8,225 bases of DNA from Clostridiales bacterium (lineage in GTDB: Bacteria; Bacillota; Clostridia; Tissierellales; Sedimentibacteraceae): the NCBI GenBank assembly GCA_003497505.1, contig DNNV01000163.1, positions 1-8,225 of the forward strand, read 5' to 3'. A model generated the notes under the pieces. The model was not told where the DNA came from. It searched no databases and was given only the letters and a program-made list of their open reading frames with translations. How positions within the stretch are numbered: position 1 is the first letter of the stretch; each line of letters opens with the position of its first letter. The translations under genes were made by a program, and so were the position numbers. Of this stretch, positions 7,033-8,225 are shown piece by piece.

Positions 7033-8210
7033 TCACTTACAAAATTCTTCCGCTATTTGTGTATATATATTTACGTAATCAAGAAGATTTACAACGGGAA
7101 TTTTTTCATCCTTTGCATGTGAATATTTTAAATCGCCGGGGCCTGTAACGACGGTTGGTATTTTACCGTAGGTTGAAAGCACTCCCGCATCGGTCCATCC
7201 CCTTCGCTTTTCAATGTTTGGCTCCTTGTTGATAAATTTCTTGAGAACATTGTATACGGTCTTTGCAATTTCGGATTCGGGCTGAGCTATTAATGGAGCA
7301 TGATCAAATTCCTCCATTAGATTGGATTCCATCCGTATAATTTCCGCTTTGAATTCTGTGTCCTCCTTGCTCAACGAATCAATGATATCCTGATATTCTT
7401 TTATTACCGAAGTAACAGTTTCTCCTGGAAGGTATCTGCGGTCTATCTGAATTATGCAGCTGTCAGCTACAGAACTTGGCTGAGTTCCTCCTTTTATCAG
7501 CCCAAAATTCATAACTGAAGGTCCCATCCATTCGTTCTGCCTTTCCTTTAGCCTTGGCATAAGCTCGTTCTCAATCCTTGTTATGAGCTTGGCTGCCTTG
7601 GAAATTGCGTTTATCCCCAGCTCCGGAATTCCGCCATGAGCTATTTTGCCTTCGATTCTTATCTCCAACCACTCAAGCCCTCTGTGACCGAGAGCATAAC
7701 CGTAGTTTGAAGGCTCTCCTACTATTGCCCCGTCTGCTCTTATTCCGCTTTTCACAACATATTCTGTTCCGTCGCTTTTTTCCTCTTCTCCCACGGCGGC
7801 CGTCAATATTATATCTCCGCCCAGCACTTTGCCGCTTTTTTTTATATTGACCATGGCTGTAATCATGCATGCAACAGCACCTTTCATATCATTTGCACCT
7901 CTCCCAAGCACATAGCCGTCAATAATCTCCGCACCTAACGGATCAATTGTCATTTCATATGGTGGAACAGTATCAATATGACCATTGAAAATAAGATTTT
8001 TTCCTGTTCCATTGCCTTTTAAAGTACATATTACATTTCTTCTTTTGCCCTCAACCTGCTGATATTCCGCATCTAGACCATTTTGCCTGCAATAATTGTA
8101 GATGAATTCAGCCACATCGGATTCTCTGTCTTCCACAAACTTATGACTTGGAATCCTAATAAGCTGCTGTGTTAATCTTACAACCTCATTTGAATATTGT
8201 CCGGTATTTT
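7033..8210 (-). CDS. M20-family metallopeptidase / ArgE-DapE-type deacylase (5'-truncated by contig end)
   Basis: The frame is open from the TGA at 7033-7035 up to the last genomic base at 8210, about 391 codons, with no start codon seen. A GTG at 8134-8136 could be mistaken for the start, but the frame upstream of it encodes SNEVVRLTQQLIRIPSHKFV. That is the conserved helix and RIPS motif of the M20 N-terminus, so the true start is beyond the contig. Counting from that GTG, the two-metal site is His53/Asp55 (NGHIDTVPP), bridging Asp83 (GRGANDMKG), catalytic Glu117 with metal Glu118 (VGEEE), Glu141 (VGEPSNY) and His340 (KYSHAKDE). The lid/dimer domain is at about 152-270, with His167 (IAHGG). 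The enzyme should hydrolyse an amide bond of an N-acyl amino acid or short peptide; ArgE, DapE, succinyl-diaminopimelate-like and YgeY-like roles cannot be separated. It heads the visible hydrolase-carrier operon. Confidence 0.9.
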
Positions 8211-8225
8211 AGATCGGAAGAGCGG
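8211..8225 (+). other. Illumina adapter remnant (non-biological)
   Basis: The final 15 bases, AGATCGGAAGAGCGG, equal the start of the Illumina paired-end adapter. They are not genomic. They create a false in-frame stop on the minus strand (8209-8211) that makes the M20 gene look closed at its 5' side. Confidence 0.96.

Overview
The window is one strongly co-oriented block: all seven protein genes lie on the minus strand, so transcription runs from the right end to the left end. The sequence is moderately AT-rich, with strong AGGAGG-type ribosome binding sites and short intergenic gaps. The gene set is a split methylmalonyl-CoA mutase with a separate B12 subunit, a YfcC-type carrier and a D-aminoacylase-like amidohydrolase. 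Together these suggest an anaerobic, amino-acid-fermenting Firmicute (Clostridia/Tissierellia-like). That placement is inferred from style and content; there is no marker gene.

Right module, in order of transcription. A 5'-truncated M20 metallopeptidase/deacylase (7033-8210) is followed after 12 bp by an N-acyl-D-amino-acid deacylase-type amidohydrolase (5653-7020). Next comes a YfcC/DcuC-type membrane carrier (4198-5598; ATG start chosen over an upstream TTG). A perfect 24-bp palindrome with a T-tract (4155-4183) forms an intrinsic terminator just after the carrier gene. This looks like a peptide or N-acyl-amino-acid uptake and hydrolysis module.

Left module. A succinate:acyl-CoA CoA-transferase of the ScpC/YgfH/Cat1 subfamily (2647-4137) begins only 17 bp after that T-tract. 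A 264-bp intergenic region follows. It carries two adjacent long hairpins (2498-2601), a terminator-like inner hairpin and a good sigma-A-type promoter (2425-2453). Then come methylmalonyl-CoA mutase catalytic subunit (703-2382), its separate cobalamin-binding subunit (289-687) and the MeaB GTPase chaperone (1-276, cut by the window edge). CoA-transferase, mutase and MeaB together match the core of the succinate-to-propionate (Sbm/Scp-type) pathway. An epimerase and a decarboxylase would be expected beyond the left edge.

How they may work together (inference): the hydrolases and carrier supply amino acids or small acids. Succinate is activated by CoA transfer from propionyl-CoA or acetyl-CoA, and succinyl-CoA is rearranged by the B12 mutase under MeaB protection, leading to propionate.

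The last 15 bases (8211-8225) are Illumina adapter, not genomic DNA. The M20 gene is therefore really open at the contig end, and its apparent GTG start at 8136 is an artefact. I see no mobile element, tRNA, rRNA, CRISPR array or clear novel system. The most interesting non-coding signals are the nested and paired hairpins at 2498-2601 and the terminator wedged in front of the CoA-transferase gene.
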